From assembly GCA_018266055.1 (NCBI GenBank), contig JAFDYT010000013.1:1-64000 (forward strand): a stretch of DNA of 64,000 nucleotides, given 5' to 3'. Each line of letters starts with the position of its first letter. Positions within the stretch are counted from its first letter, which is position 1. The notes beneath the pieces were generated by a model. It did not search any database. It was not told the origin of the DNA and worked only from the letters and a program-made list of their open reading frames with translations. The stretch is from Bacteroidota bacterium (GTDB lineage Bacteria; Bacteroidota; Bacteroidia; Cytophagales; Cyclobacteriaceae). Positions 51,649 to 59,938 of this stretch are shown here, one piece after another. The translations under genes were made by a program, and so were the position numbers.

Positions 51649-53136
51649 ATGCAAAGGCTCAGTCTTAGTCAATCCTTACAACAAAAACTGTCTCCCCAGC
51701 AGATTCAGTACATTAAGCTGTTGCAGGTAACGACCGCAGAGCTTGAAACCCGGGTCGAAGAAGAATTGGAGCAAAACCCGGCATTGGAAGAGGGCGAGGA
51801 AGAAGAGCCGGAAATTCAACAAGAGGAAGAGCAGGAAGAGGAAACCACCGAGTCGGAAACATCGGAAGAGGCAGAAGCGACGGAATCTACAGAATCTTCT
51901 GAAGATATCGATCTTAAAGACTACCTGGGCGACGACGATTACTCAAGCTACAAAACCTATAATGACGATGGCGATGAGGAAGAGCGCGAAACCCCGATCG
52001 CAACCTCCTCCTCGTTGCACGAAACCCTGATGACCCAATTGGGATTTCTCGGGTTAAATGAAAAACAGACTGCTATTGGTAGCCAACTGATCGGCAGCAT
52101 TGAGGGCGACGGCTACATCCGCCGCGAACTGGAATCGATCGTGAATGACCTGGCATTCGCGCAGAGCATAGAAACCAATCTGGAGGAAGTAGAAAGTGTT
52201 TTGAAGAAAATTCAGACGTTTGACCCTGCCGGAATTGCCGCACGCAACCTGCAAGAGTGCTTGTTGCTGCAGCTCGATCGGATGGACAACGGCCAGGACG
52301 TGGATGTAATCGTTGGCAAACGAATCATCAGCGAATGCTACGAAGAGTTCACCAAAAAGCATTACCCGAAAATTTTAAAGAAACTGGATCTTGATGACGA
52401 AGATTACATCAAAGATGCGATTGAACTCATTGTCAAGTTAAATCCTAAACCTGGCGGGGAAACTTCCGGCGGATTGGTTAAAAACCAGTATGTCATTCCG
52501 GATTTTATTCTTACCAACAACAACGGCAAGCTTGAGGTCGTGTTGAATTCGCGCAATGCGCCCGATTTGAGAATAAGTCCCTCTTATACCGAAATGTTTA
52601 AGGCCTACGAAAAGAGCGACAAGAAAGACAAGAAGCTGAAAGAGACAGTTTCTTTTGTGAAGCAAAAGCTCGATGCTGCACGTTGGTTTATCGACGCCAT
52701 AAAACAACGCCAGCTAACGTTGATGCGCACCATGCGCGCCATCGTTGATTTTCAGTATGAGTACTTCCTCGACGGAGATGAATTAAAATTGAAGCCGATG
52801 ATTCTTAAAGACATCGCGCAGAAGATTGACATGGACATCTCTACAGTAAGTCGTGTGTCAAGCAGCAAGACCGTGCAAACCGACTTCGGCACCTTTCCGC
52901 TGAAATACTTTTTCTCGGAAGGAATCACAACCGACACTGGCGAAGAAGCCAGCAGCCGGGAAGTGAAGCAGTTTATCAAAGACCTGGTTACCAACGAAGA
53001 CAAAAACAAACCCTACTCGGACGAAAGACTTGAAGAGCTGCTGAACGAGAAAGGGTATGTGATCGCACGCCGCACCGTAGCCAAATACCGCGAGCAACTC
53101 AACATACCTGTAGCCCGTCTGCGAAGAGAAGTATAA
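51649..53136 (+). CDS. rpoN: RNA polymerase sigma-54 factor
   Basis: 495 residues. The glutamine-rich activator-contact region 'LSQSLQQKLSPQQIQYIKLL' (region I) comes first, then a strongly acidic Glu/Ser/Thr stretch (about 40-100, region II), the core-binding region ('LGLNEKQTAIGSQLIGSIEG', 'FDPAGIAARNLQECLLLQL') and the C-terminal HTH plus RpoN box 'VIARRTVAKYREQLNIP'. Sigma-54 needs AAA+ activators for open-complex formation; none is in this window. The stop is two bases before the next gene. Confidence 0.97.
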   Translation: MQRLSLSQSLQQKLSPQQIQYIKLLQVTTAELETRVEEELEQNPALEEGEEEEPEIQQEEEQEEETTESETSEEAEATESTESSEDIDLKDYLGDDDYSSYKTYNDDGDEEERETPIATSSSLHETLMTQLGFLGLNEKQTAIGSQLIGSIEGDGYIRRELESIVNDLAFAQSIETNLEEVESVLKKIQTFDPAGIAARNLQECLLLQLDRMDNGQDVDVIVGKRIISECYEEFTKKHYPKILKKLDLDDEDYIKDAIELIVKLNPKPGGETSGGLVKNQYVIPDFILTNNNGKLEVVLNSRNAPDLRISPSYTEMFKAYEKSDKKDKKLKETVSFVKQKLDAARWFIDAIKQRQLTLMRTMRAIVDFQYEYFLDGDELKLKPMILKDIAQKIDMDISTVSRVSSSKTVQTDFGTFPLKYFFSEGITTDTGEEASSREVKQFIKDLVTNEDKNKPYSDERLEELLNEKGYVIARRTVAKYREQLNIPVARLRREV

Positions 53137-53138
53137 GC

Positions 53139-53747
53139 GTGGAAACAGGAGCCAAAATAATTTCTATCGTATTTCACCCGCTTTTGCTGGCTACCTACTT
53201 GGTGCTGGTGTTGGGAAACTATTTTCCGGCCATGCTGATGGTTAACCGTGAGCATATTTGGCTCGTGGCTGGGTTTGTATTTGGCTTCACATTTGTGGTG
53301 CCCGCCCTCAACTTGCTGATGTTCCGCTATTGGGGAAGCATCCAGTCGCTGCAATTGTCCACCCGACGCGAGCGAATATTACCGTTTATTTTTATCTCAG
53401 CTCTTTATATCATGGTGGCGTTCCTGTTTTATTACAGGCTCACTTTTCATTCCAACTTTAATAAAATCATGTTGATTGTAGCGGCCCTCGTGGTGGCTGC
53501 CACCATGCTTAACTTCTTCCTAAAAGTGAGCGTTCACAGCCTGGCGATGTGGGGCATGCTGGGTATTTTGCTTCCGTTGATCCGGTTTTCTTCAGAGCTG
53601 TTGTTGCCCACAGTTATCCTTTTTGTGATTACAGGCCTGGTGATCTCGTCACGGCTGCTGCTCAACGCACACACACCCCGCGAAACGCTTATCGGCAGCC
53701 TGGCCGGATTGGGTGTTGGCTACGGCGGAATGCTGCTGTTATTCTGA
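53139..53747 (+). CDS. Integral membrane protein, PAP2-like C-terminal motif
   Basis: 202 residues with about six membrane helices, starting at GTG 53139, two bases after the rpoN stop. Near the C-terminus 'SSRLLLNAHTPRETLIGSL' resembles the SRxxxxxHxxxD part of PAP2-type phosphatases, though the preceding KX6RP and PSGH motifs are not evident and the final acid is Glu. It may be a degenerate member of that superfamily or simply a lineage-specific membrane protein. It is probably co-transcribed with rpoN. Confidence 0.75.
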   Translation: METGAKIISIVFHPLLLATYLVLVLGNYFPAMLMVNREHIWLVAGFVFGFTFVVPALNLLMFRYWGSIQSLQLSTRRERILPFIFISALYIMVAFLFYYRLTFHSNFNKIMLIVAALVVAATMLNFFLKVSVHSLAMWGMLGILLPLIRFSSELLLPTVILFVITGLVISSRLLLNAHTPRETLIGSLAGLGVGYGGMLLLF

Positions 53748-53821
53748 AAAGCCCCCGCCTGGGTTTTGACGATATTCCATTATTTTCTTATTTTCATGGT
53801 ACACTAACTGATTATCTGTTT

Positions 53822-54094
53822 ATGAACATTTTTGTAGCCCGATTAAATTTTAAAACCAGGCGCGAAGACCTTGAGGCAGCTTTCGCGAAATTTGGTGAAG
53901 TGAGTTCGGCCAAGATTGTGAAGGATCGTGATACCGGCCGCTCAAAAGGATTTGGTTTTGTAGAAATGCCCAACGACGAAGACGCCCAAAAAGCGATGGC
54001 CGCATTGAACGAAACAGAACTTGACGGTCGCGTGATCGTGGTGAAACCTGCCAACCCCAAAGCACCCGGCGAAGCCAGACCTCAGGAAGGCTGA
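53822..54094 (+). CDS. RRM-domain RNA-binding protein
   Basis: 90 residues from the ATG at 53822. A single RNA-recognition motif with RNP2 'NIFVARLNF' and RNP1 'KGFGFVEMP', between which 'LEAAFAKFGEVSSAKIVKD' forms the helix-strand pair. The tail 'NPKAPGEARPQEG' is short and polar. Small stand-alone RRM proteins are common in Bacteroidota and cyanobacteria, often as abundant RNA chaperones with broad targets. It ends just before a terminator hairpin. Confidence 0.92.
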   Translation: MNIFVARLNFKTRREDLEAAFAKFGEVSSAKIVKDRDTGRSKGFGFVEMPNDEDAQKAMAALNETELDGRVIVVKPANPKAPGEARPQEG

Positions 54095-54118
54095 GGCAAA
54101 CGAATATTACTTTCAAAT

Positions 54119-54146
54119 AAGCAGCTGATCGATTTGACGGCTGCTT
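54119..54146 (+). terminator. Intrinsic terminator after the RRM gene
   Basis: AAGCAGC (54119-54125) and GCTGCTT (54140-54146) with a 14-base loop are followed by a run of T. It lies 25 bases beyond the stop and would close the rpoN-membrane protein-RRM unit. Confidence 0.75.
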
Positions 54147-54149
54147 TTT

Positions 54150-54254
54150 TTATGGCTTGCCTTTACCTGAAGTTTCCCGCACCATTTTCACCGACACGAA
54201 GGCAAGCACCGATATTACCACGATAATCGCTGAAAATTCTCCATCACTAGGCAT
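54150..54254 (-). CDS. Candidate 34-residue membrane protein overlapping the araC-type gene
   Basis: ATG at 54254, eight bases inside the 3' end of the AraC-family gene, opens a frame of 34 residues ending at TAA 54150: acidic start 'MPSDGEF', one hydrophobic helix 'SAIIVVISVLAFVSV', then a basic tail 'KMVRETSGKGKP'. The acidic-out, positive-in pattern and the coupling overlap favour a real small membrane protein. There is no recognised family. It would be co-translated with the hydroxyproline regulator. Confidence 0.5.
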   Translation of the reverse strand: MPSDGEFSAIIVVISVLAFVSVKMVRETSGKGKP

Positions 54255-55098
54255 ACCGCGAAGGCGACTTGCCCGTTACCCGTTTAAAGATGCGGTTGAA
54301 ATTGGAAAGGTTGGCAAACCCTGACATAGCGCTCACTTCGCTGATGCTATAGTCTTTGCCGATCAACAATTGGCACGCGTTGCTTACGCGAACTTCGTTG
54401 AGAAAGGCGGTATATGTTTTGCGGGTATGTACTTTAAAATACCTGCAAAAAGCTTCTACTGAAAGATGCGCCACATCGGCGGCCTCTTTGATATAAATCT
54501 TCCGATGGCTTTCACGAAACGTAAACGACAAGATCGCATTCATCCGTTTCCCTTCGCTGGAGTCAATCTTATTGGCACGTGGCGCTACAGCAAGTGGCGT
54601 AGCTCCTTTTATTTGAATCAATTCCTTTAGCATTGAGAAAAACAAAATCAGTTTATCAATGCCTTGTTTATTTTTCAATTCGCACATCATAGCCGCCACG
54701 CTGTCTTTCTTTTTGCCTGTAATCTGTAAGGCTTGTGCAGAGCGGGCTACAAACTTGCGCAGCAACTTTAGTTCTTCGAGTTGCCAGAACGAATCGCCCC
54801 AATAGTGTTCATTAAAATAAATCGATACTGCTTTGGTGCGCAGTTTACTTCCCAGTTCATAATATTTTTTGTCGCTGCGAAACACATGCGGCAGCCCGCT
54901 TCCCAATACAAACAAATCGCCCGAGCCAAACCTACCTACATAATCGCCGGCGATCAGCGTGCCCTCGCCTTCCAGAATGAGCATAAGCTGAATTTCGGGG
55001 TGCTGGTGCAATTGATCGTAGAAGAATTTGCCCACATCTTCCTGAATGCGAAACGCCTCTTTCTTTATTTTAGGAACCCTGAAATCGACAACCTTCAT
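54247..55098 (-). CDS. AraC-family regulator of the hydroxyproline locus
   Basis: 283 residues from the ATG at 55098 (MKVVDFRVPK); the earlier ATG at 55131 adds a poorly conserved tail. The N-terminal cupin ligand domain ('HQHPEIQLMLILEGEGTLIA', 'FGSGDLFVLGSGLPHVF') is followed by two HTH units: 'IKEAADVAHLSVEAFCRYFK' and 'ISEVSAMSGFANLSNFNRIF'. It is transcribed away from the hydroxyproline catabolic genes with a short shared region, so it most likely activates them in response to a pathway metabolite (inference from context). Confidence 0.9.
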   Translation of the reverse strand: MKVVDFRVPKIKKEAFRIQEDVGKFFYDQLHQHPEIQLMLILEGEGTLIAGDYVGRFGSGDLFVLGSGLPHVFRSDKKYYELGSKLRTKAVSIYFNEHYWGDSFWQLEELKLLRKFVARSAQALQITGKKKDSVAAMMCELKNKQGIDKLILFFSMLKELIQIKGATPLAVAPRANKIDSSEGKRMNAILSFTFRESHRKIYIKEAADVAHLSVEAFCRYFKVHTRKTYTAFLNEVRVSNACQLLIGKDYSISEVSAMSGFANLSNFNRIFKRVTGKSPSRYA

Positions 55099-55196
55099 GC
55101 GTATTTTGACATTATTCGAAGTACAATGCAATATAACAGATCAAAATAGTATCAGTATTGGATATTTTTTGGTTCACAAACTGGTGTCGTCATTTC

Positions 55197-55204
55197 TATC
55201 TTTG
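55197..55204 (+). promoter_or_regulatory. Putative -7 box of the hydroxyproline operon
   Basis: TATCTTTG matches TAnnTTTG. No TTTG lies at the normal 19-base spacing, which fits an activator-dependent promoter. Transcription from here would start near 55211, after the ATG at 55207, which favours the ATG at 55228 as the real start. Confidence 0.45.
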
Positions 55205-55227
55205 CCATGAATAAAATTAATCTACCT

Positions 55228-56127
55228 ATGGCAATTTCATGGAAAGGCGTTTTCCCCGCGCTCACAACCAAATTCACTTCCGACGACAAACTGGATTTTC
55301 CGTTGTTCGAAAAAAATCTCAAGGCTCAACTCGATGCTGGCGTTGACGGGATCATTCTCGGTGGTACGCTCGGCGAGGCAAGTGTATTAAGCAATGATGA
55401 AAAATTTGCGTTGGTAAAATTTGCGGCCGAGAAAACAAACGGGAAAGTGCCGGTGGTAATGAACATTGCCGAAGGTAGTACCCGCGAAGCAGTAAAGCTC
55501 GCTGATGAAGCACAGAAGCACGGTGCCAAAGGGTTGATGATGCTTCCGCCCATGCGCTATAAATCGGACCACCGCGAAACGGTTGCCTACTATAAAGCCG
55601 TGGCTAACTCTACGGATCTTCCCATCATGGTGTACAACAACCCGGTGGATTATAAAATTGAAGTGACACTGGATATGTTTGCCGAACTAGCCGAAAACAA
55701 AAATATTCAAGCTGTAAAAGAATCTACACGCGATATCTCTAACGTCACGCGAATGATCAACCGGTTTGGTGATCGTTTTAAAATTCTCTGTGGCGTGGAT
55801 ACTCTGGCCATGGAAGAATTGCTGATGGGTGCGGACGGATGGGTGGCCGGCCTGGTATGTGCTTTTCCTAAAGAAACTGTGGCCGTTTACAGGTTGGTGA
55901 AGGAAAGGAAAATTGATGAAGCTTTGAAAATCTATCGTTGGTTTCTGCCCTTGCTGGAATTGGACATTCACCCGAAGTTGGTGCAGTATATCAAACTGGC
56001 CGAGCAAGAAGCCGGCATTGGTTCAGAAAATGTTCGTGCACCGCGCCTCACACTCGTGGGCGAAGAGCGCGAACGCATTTTAAAAATTATCCAAAACGGA
56101 ATAAAAACTCGTCCTTCGTTAAAGTGA
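55228..56127 (+). CDS. DHDPS-family 1-pyrroline-4-hydroxy-2-carboxylate deaminase
   Basis: 299 residues from ATG 55228 (MAISWKGVFPAL); ATG 55207 would add seven residues. DapA/NanA-type TIM barrel: 'GGTLGEASVLSNDEKFAL' (in place of the usual GTTGE), 'IMVYNNPVDY' with the catalytic Tyr, and 'IQAVKESTRD' with the Schiff-base Lys (residue 164). Context assigns the substrate: the next genes encode 2-oxoglutarate semialdehyde dehydrogenase, 4-hydroxyproline epimerase and a D-amino-acid oxidase. It should convert 1-pyrroline-4-hydroxy-2-carboxylate to 2-oxoglutarate semialdehyde and ammonia. Confidence 0.88.
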   Translation: MAISWKGVFPALTTKFTSDDKLDFPLFEKNLKAQLDAGVDGIILGGTLGEASVLSNDEKFALVKFAAEKTNGKVPVVMNIAEGSTREAVKLADEAQKHGAKGLMMLPPMRYKSDHRETVAYYKAVANSTDLPIMVYNNPVDYKIEVTLDMFAELAENKNIQAVKESTRDISNVTRMINRFGDRFKILCGVDTLAMEELLMGADGWVAGLVCAFPKETVAVYRLVKERKIDEALKIYRWFLPLLELDIHPKLVQYIKLAEQEAGIGSENVRAPRLTLVGEERERILKIIQNGIKTRPSLK

Positions 56128-56147
56128 TTTTTTTAAATATTGTAGCT

Positions 56148-57629
56148 ATGGATCATAAAGACGCCTCACTTCAAGAAGTTAACGCCGCACTGCAAGCAGC
56201 GCAGGTTGCTTATCTCTCTTACAAAAATATTTCAGGAAAAAAGAAAGCCGAGTTTTTAAACGCCATTGCTGACGAAATCGAAGCGCTTGGGGCAGATCTG
56301 ATTACCACTGCTATGCGCGAAACCAATTTACCGGAAGCCCGGATAATCGGCGAACGTGGGCGCACTACCGGTCACTGCCGAATGTTCGCCAAGTTGGTAG
56401 AAGAAGGATCGTGGGTAGAAGCACGAATTGACACGGCACAGCCTGACCGTCAGCCTTTGCCCAAGCCTGACATCCGCAAGATGTCGGCTCCACTCGGACC
56501 AGTCATTGTTTTTGGCGCTGCTAATTTCCCTCTCGCCTACTCCACGGCTGGTGGTGATACGGCGTCCGCCTTAGCGGCCGGATGTCCGGTGATTGTGAAA
56601 GCGCACCCAGCCCATGCTGATACTTCTGAGCTTGTTGCCAGAGCCATTCAAAAAGCAATCGAAAAAACAGGAATGCCACAAAATGTTTTTCAGCACCTTC
56701 ACGGAAAAAGTTTTGAAGTAGGGCAAGCGCTGATCAAACATCCGCTAACAAAAGCGGTTGGGTTTACGGGTTCGCTGGTGGGAGGCAAAGCCTTGTTTGA
56801 TGCGGCTAATCAACGCCCTGAGCCGATTCCTGTTTTCGCAGAGATGAGCAGTATAAATCCCGTTATCCTTTTGCCAGAAAGTTTGGAAAAGGATTTTGAA
56901 AAAACAGCGCTTATGCTGGCCTCATCGATCACCGTGGGCGTCGGTCAGTTTTGCACTAATCCGGGATTGATCCTTGCCGTTGATGGCAATGGCTTAAAAA
57001 ATTTCATTGCCAAGCTTGGCGAAGAAATTAAGAAGGCATTACCTGGCACCATGTTGCATCATGGCATCGCCGACAACTATCACCGGCGTGTGGCACAAAC
57101 CTTAGCACAACAGGGAATAAAAATAGAAAGCGAGTCGGGGCAAAAAGGTGAAAACAATCAAGGGCAACCACTGATCGCTTCCGTAAGCGCACAGGATTTT
57201 TTGAAAAATCATTTGCTGGCCGAAGAAGTGTTCGGTCCATTTTCGCTGATTGTGAAATGTAAAGATGTAACTGAATTAAATACGGTGATCATTCATGGTC
57301 ATGGGCAACTAACTTCAAGCATCATCGGCAGCGAGGAAGAAATCTCAACACACAAAAACCTGCTCAACGTGTTGGTGGAAAAAGCCGGGCGGCTGATCAT
57401 CAATGGAGTACCCACCGGTGTTGAAGTTTGTCCCTCTATGAATCATGGCGGGCCCTTCCCAGCCACTACCGACTCACGGTTTACAGCCGTAGGAACCGAT
57501 GCCATCAAGCGGTTTGTACGTCCGGTGTCTTTCCAGAATTTTCCTGACACCCTTTTACCTGACGAATTGAAGGAATCAAATCCGCTGAATATCTGGCGCT
57601 ACCGCAACAGCGAATGGATGAAAAAGTAA
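56148..57629 (+). CDS. 2-oxoglutarate semialdehyde dehydrogenase (NADP+ type aldehyde dehydrogenase)
   Basis: 493 residues from ATG 56148; the frame extends upstream but overlaps the previous gene. Aldehyde dehydrogenase fold with 'PVIVFGAANFPLAYSTAGGD', 'AVGFTGSLVGGKALFDAA', the general-base Glu in 'VFAEMSSINPVILLP' and nucleophilic Cys in 'VGVGQFCTNPG'. 'MNHGGPFPATTDSRFTAVGT' is typical of the 2,5-dioxopentanoate dehydrogenase subfamily. It oxidises 2-oxoglutarate semialdehyde to 2-oxoglutarate, the last step of hydroxyproline breakdown. Gaps to neighbours are 20 and 34 bases. Confidence 0.92.
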   Translation: MDHKDASLQEVNAALQAAQVAYLSYKNISGKKKAEFLNAIADEIEALGADLITTAMRETNLPEARIIGERGRTTGHCRMFAKLVEEGSWVEARIDTAQPDRQPLPKPDIRKMSAPLGPVIVFGAANFPLAYSTAGGDTASALAAGCPVIVKAHPAHADTSELVARAIQKAIEKTGMPQNVFQHLHGKSFEVGQALIKHPLTKAVGFTGSLVGGKALFDAANQRPEPIPVFAEMSSINPVILLPESLEKDFEKTALMLASSITVGVGQFCTNPGLILAVDGNGLKNFIAKLGEEIKKALPGTMLHHGIADNYHRRVAQTLAQQGIKIESESGQKGENNQGQPLIASVSAQDFLKNHLLAEEVFGPFSLIVKCKDVTELNTVIIHGHGQLTSSIIGSEEEISTHKNLLNVLVEKAGRLIINGVPTGVEVCPSMNHGGPFPATTDSRFTAVGTDAIKRFVRPVSFQNFPDTLLPDELKESNPLNIWRYRNSEWMKK

Positions 57630-57663
57630 TGTGCGCTGATCATTAACTAATAATTGTCTTACG

Positions 57664-58665
57664 ATGTCAAAAACCTTTTTCTGCATCGATGCTCACACCT
57701 GCGGCAACCCCGTGCGCGTGGTGGCGGGAGGTGGCCCTTTGCTTACCGGCGCCAACATGAGTGAGAAACGCCAGCACTTCTTGCGTGAGTTTGATTGGAT
57801 CCGCAAAGGCCTTATGTTCGAGCCACGTGGTCACGACATGATGAGCGGAAGTATTTTATATCCTCCCTCTGATCCGGCCAACGACATTGGTGTGCTCTTC
57901 ATCGAAACTAGCGGCTGCCTTCCCATGTGTGGCCACGGTACGATCGGCACGGTGACAATTGCCATCGAAGAAGGTTTAGTCATTCCCAAAACACCTGGCG
58001 TCCTGAACCTTGAGGTACCCGCAGGTCTTGTGCGCATCGAATACAAACAAGAAGGAAAAAAAGTAAAGTCTGTAAAAATCAGAAATGTAAAAGCCTATCT
58101 CGCCGCAGAAAATATCTCCGCCGAATGTCCCGATCTGGGTGAACTCACGCTGGATGTTTCCTATGGTGGAAATTTTTATGCGATCGTTGATGTGCAAAAA
58201 AATTTCAAAGGCATTGAACATTATACTGCCGACCAATTAATCAGTTGGAGTCGTGCTCTTCGAATAGACATTAACAAGAAGCACACTTTTGTTCATCCGG
58301 AAAACCCGACGATCAACGGATGCAGTCATATCCTGTGGACAGGCAAAGTAATTGACCCTTCTTCTACCGCGCGCAACGCTGTGTTCTATGGCGACAAAGC
58401 GATTGACCGATCACCGTGCGGTACGGGCACGTCGGCACGACTGGCGCAATGGTTCGCCAAAGGAAAATTAAAGCCGGGCCAGGACTTCATTCACGAAAGT
58501 ATTATTGGTTCAAAATTCATTGGCCGCATTGAAGAAGTGACCGAGCTGGCAGGAAAGCCCGCCATCATTCCAAGTGTAGAAGGCTGGGCAAAAATTTACG
58601 GATACAACACCATCACCATTGATCCTGATGACGATCCTTATGCGTATGGATTTCAGGTGATCTAA
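57664..58665 (+). CDS. 4-hydroxyproline 2-epimerase (proline racemase family)
   Basis: 333 residues. Both catalytic cysteines of the epimerase are present: Cys89 in 'GCLPMCGHGTIGT' and Cys252 in 'DRSPCGTGTSARLAQW'. A dehydratase of this superfamily would have Thr at the second site, so a reversible epimerase is expected. 'IDAHTCGNPVRVV' and 'FVHPENPTINGCSHILW' are further family motifs. It converts trans-4-hydroxy-L-proline to cis-4-hydroxy-D-proline, the entry step of the pathway encoded here. Confidence 0.95.
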   Translation: MSKTFFCIDAHTCGNPVRVVAGGGPLLTGANMSEKRQHFLREFDWIRKGLMFEPRGHDMMSGSILYPPSDPANDIGVLFIETSGCLPMCGHGTIGTVTIAIEEGLVIPKTPGVLNLEVPAGLVRIEYKQEGKKVKSVKIRNVKAYLAAENISAECPDLGELTLDVSYGGNFYAIVDVQKNFKGIEHYTADQLISWSRALRIDINKKHTFVHPENPTINGCSHILWTGKVIDPSSTARNAVFYGDKAIDRSPCGTGTSARLAQWFAKGKLKPGQDFIHESIIGSKFIGRIEEVTELAGKPAIIPSVEGWAKIYGYNTITIDPDDDPYAYGFQVI

Positions 58666-58681
58666 ATTTCTTTTAAACGAC

Positions 58682-59929
58682 ATGAGCAAAATAGGAATTA
58701 TAGGAGGCGGGATTGTAGGGTTGAGTTCGGCGTATTATCTTCAAAAAGCCGGGCATCAGGTTACACTCATTGATCAAAGTGATTTGAACGACGGATGCTC
58801 GCTCGGCAATGCAGGAATGATCGTGCCGTCTCACCTGGTTCCGCTCGCAGCTCCAGGTATGATTGCCAAAGGGATTCGTTGGATGTTCAATTCCAAAAGT
58901 CCGTTCTATGTAAAACCCCGAATCAATGCTGACCTCCTTAAGTGGGGTTATCTTTTCTACAAAAATTCGACAAAAGAACATGTTGATCATGCTGCTGTGG
59001 CGCTGAAAGAACTTAGCCTGCTCAGCAAGTCGCTTTATCAGGAAATGGCTAAGGAGCTTCCCTTTGATTTTGGTTTTCACGAGCGCGGTCTGCTGATGCT
59101 TTACCAAACAAAAGAAACCGAACACGAAGAGCACGAAACCGCTGAAATGGCCAATGCGCATGGTATTGAAGCAAAGATACTTTCAGCAGATGAAGTACAA
59201 AAGCTCGAGCCTGATGTGAAAGTGAACGTACGCGGAGGCGTCTATTTTCCCGGTGACGCACATATCACTCCCCAGGATTTATACCGGCAGTTGATCGCTC
59301 ATTTAAAAACTCAAGGTGTCGCTTTCAAGCCCAAGACTACCGTAAGTGATTTTGAAATTGCCGACGGAAAAATCAAAGCTATTATCACCGACAAAGAAAA
59401 ATTAGCATTTGACGAAGTCATCCTGGCCACAGGCTCATGGTCTGGACTCGTGGCCCGAAAGCTTAGCCTGAACTTGCCCATGCAAGCCGGTAAAGGATAC
59501 AGCTTCACGCTTCCTGAGGTAGAAAAAAATATTCGCATTCCCTCCATCTTTTTGGAAGCACGAGTGGCGGTAACTCCAATGGGGAAGTCTCTTCGTTTTG
59601 GCGGCACCATGGAAATCAATGGTGTGGATCATTCCATTAACATGAATCGGGTGAAAGGAATTGTGGAATCGATTCCTCACTATTATCCTGAAATGAAAGT
59701 GAGCCTGCCACAGAAGGAAGCCGTATGGCACGGGCTAAGGCCTTGTTCACCCGACGGATTGCCCTACATCGGGCGGACAAAAAAAATCAGCAATCTAATT
59801 CTCGCTACAGGCCACTCTATGCTGGGCATCAGCCTTGCGCCAGGTACCGGCAAACTAATTGCTCAAACTGTGAATGGCGATAACCTTTCGATGAACGTGA
59901 CAAGGTTTGATCCTGAACGCTTCGCGTAA
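58682..59929 (+). CDS. FAD-dependent D-amino-acid (cis-4-hydroxy-D-proline) oxidase/dehydrogenase
   Basis: 415 residues. DadA-like: Rossmann motif 'KIGIIGGGIVGLSSAYYLQK', 'GCSLGNAGMIVPSHLVPLA', 'GGVYFPGDAHITPQDLYRQL', 'VILATGSWSGLVARKL' and C-terminal 'ATGHSMLGISLAPGTGKLIA'. With the epimerase just upstream (16-base gap) the substrate is most likely cis-4-hydroxy-D-proline, oxidised to 1-pyrroline-4-hydroxy-2-carboxylate for the deaminase at 55228. Last gene of the four-gene unit; its stop is nine bases from the convergent addB-like gene. Confidence 0.92.
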   Translation: MSKIGIIGGGIVGLSSAYYLQKAGHQVTLIDQSDLNDGCSLGNAGMIVPSHLVPLAAPGMIAKGIRWMFNSKSPFYVKPRINADLLKWGYLFYKNSTKEHVDHAAVALKELSLLSKSLYQEMAKELPFDFGFHERGLLMLYQTKETEHEEHETAEMANAHGIEAKILSADEVQKLEPDVKVNVRGGVYFPGDAHITPQDLYRQLIAHLKTQGVAFKPKTTVSDFEIADGKIKAIITDKEKLAFDEVILATGSWSGLVARKLSLNLPMQAGKGYSFTLPEVEKNIRIPSIFLEARVAVTPMGKSLRFGGTMEINGVDHSINMNRVKGIVESIPHYYPEMKVSLPQKEAVWHGLRPCSPDGLPYIGRTKKISNLILATGHSMLGISLAPGTGKLIAQTVNGDNLSMNVTRFDPERFA

Positions 59930-59938
59930 AAGAAAAAA

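Noticed and set aside
53549-53821. Upstream extension of the RRM protein frame
   Set aside because: It lies in another frame over the membrane protein gene; the RRM domain starts cleanly at the ATG at 53822.
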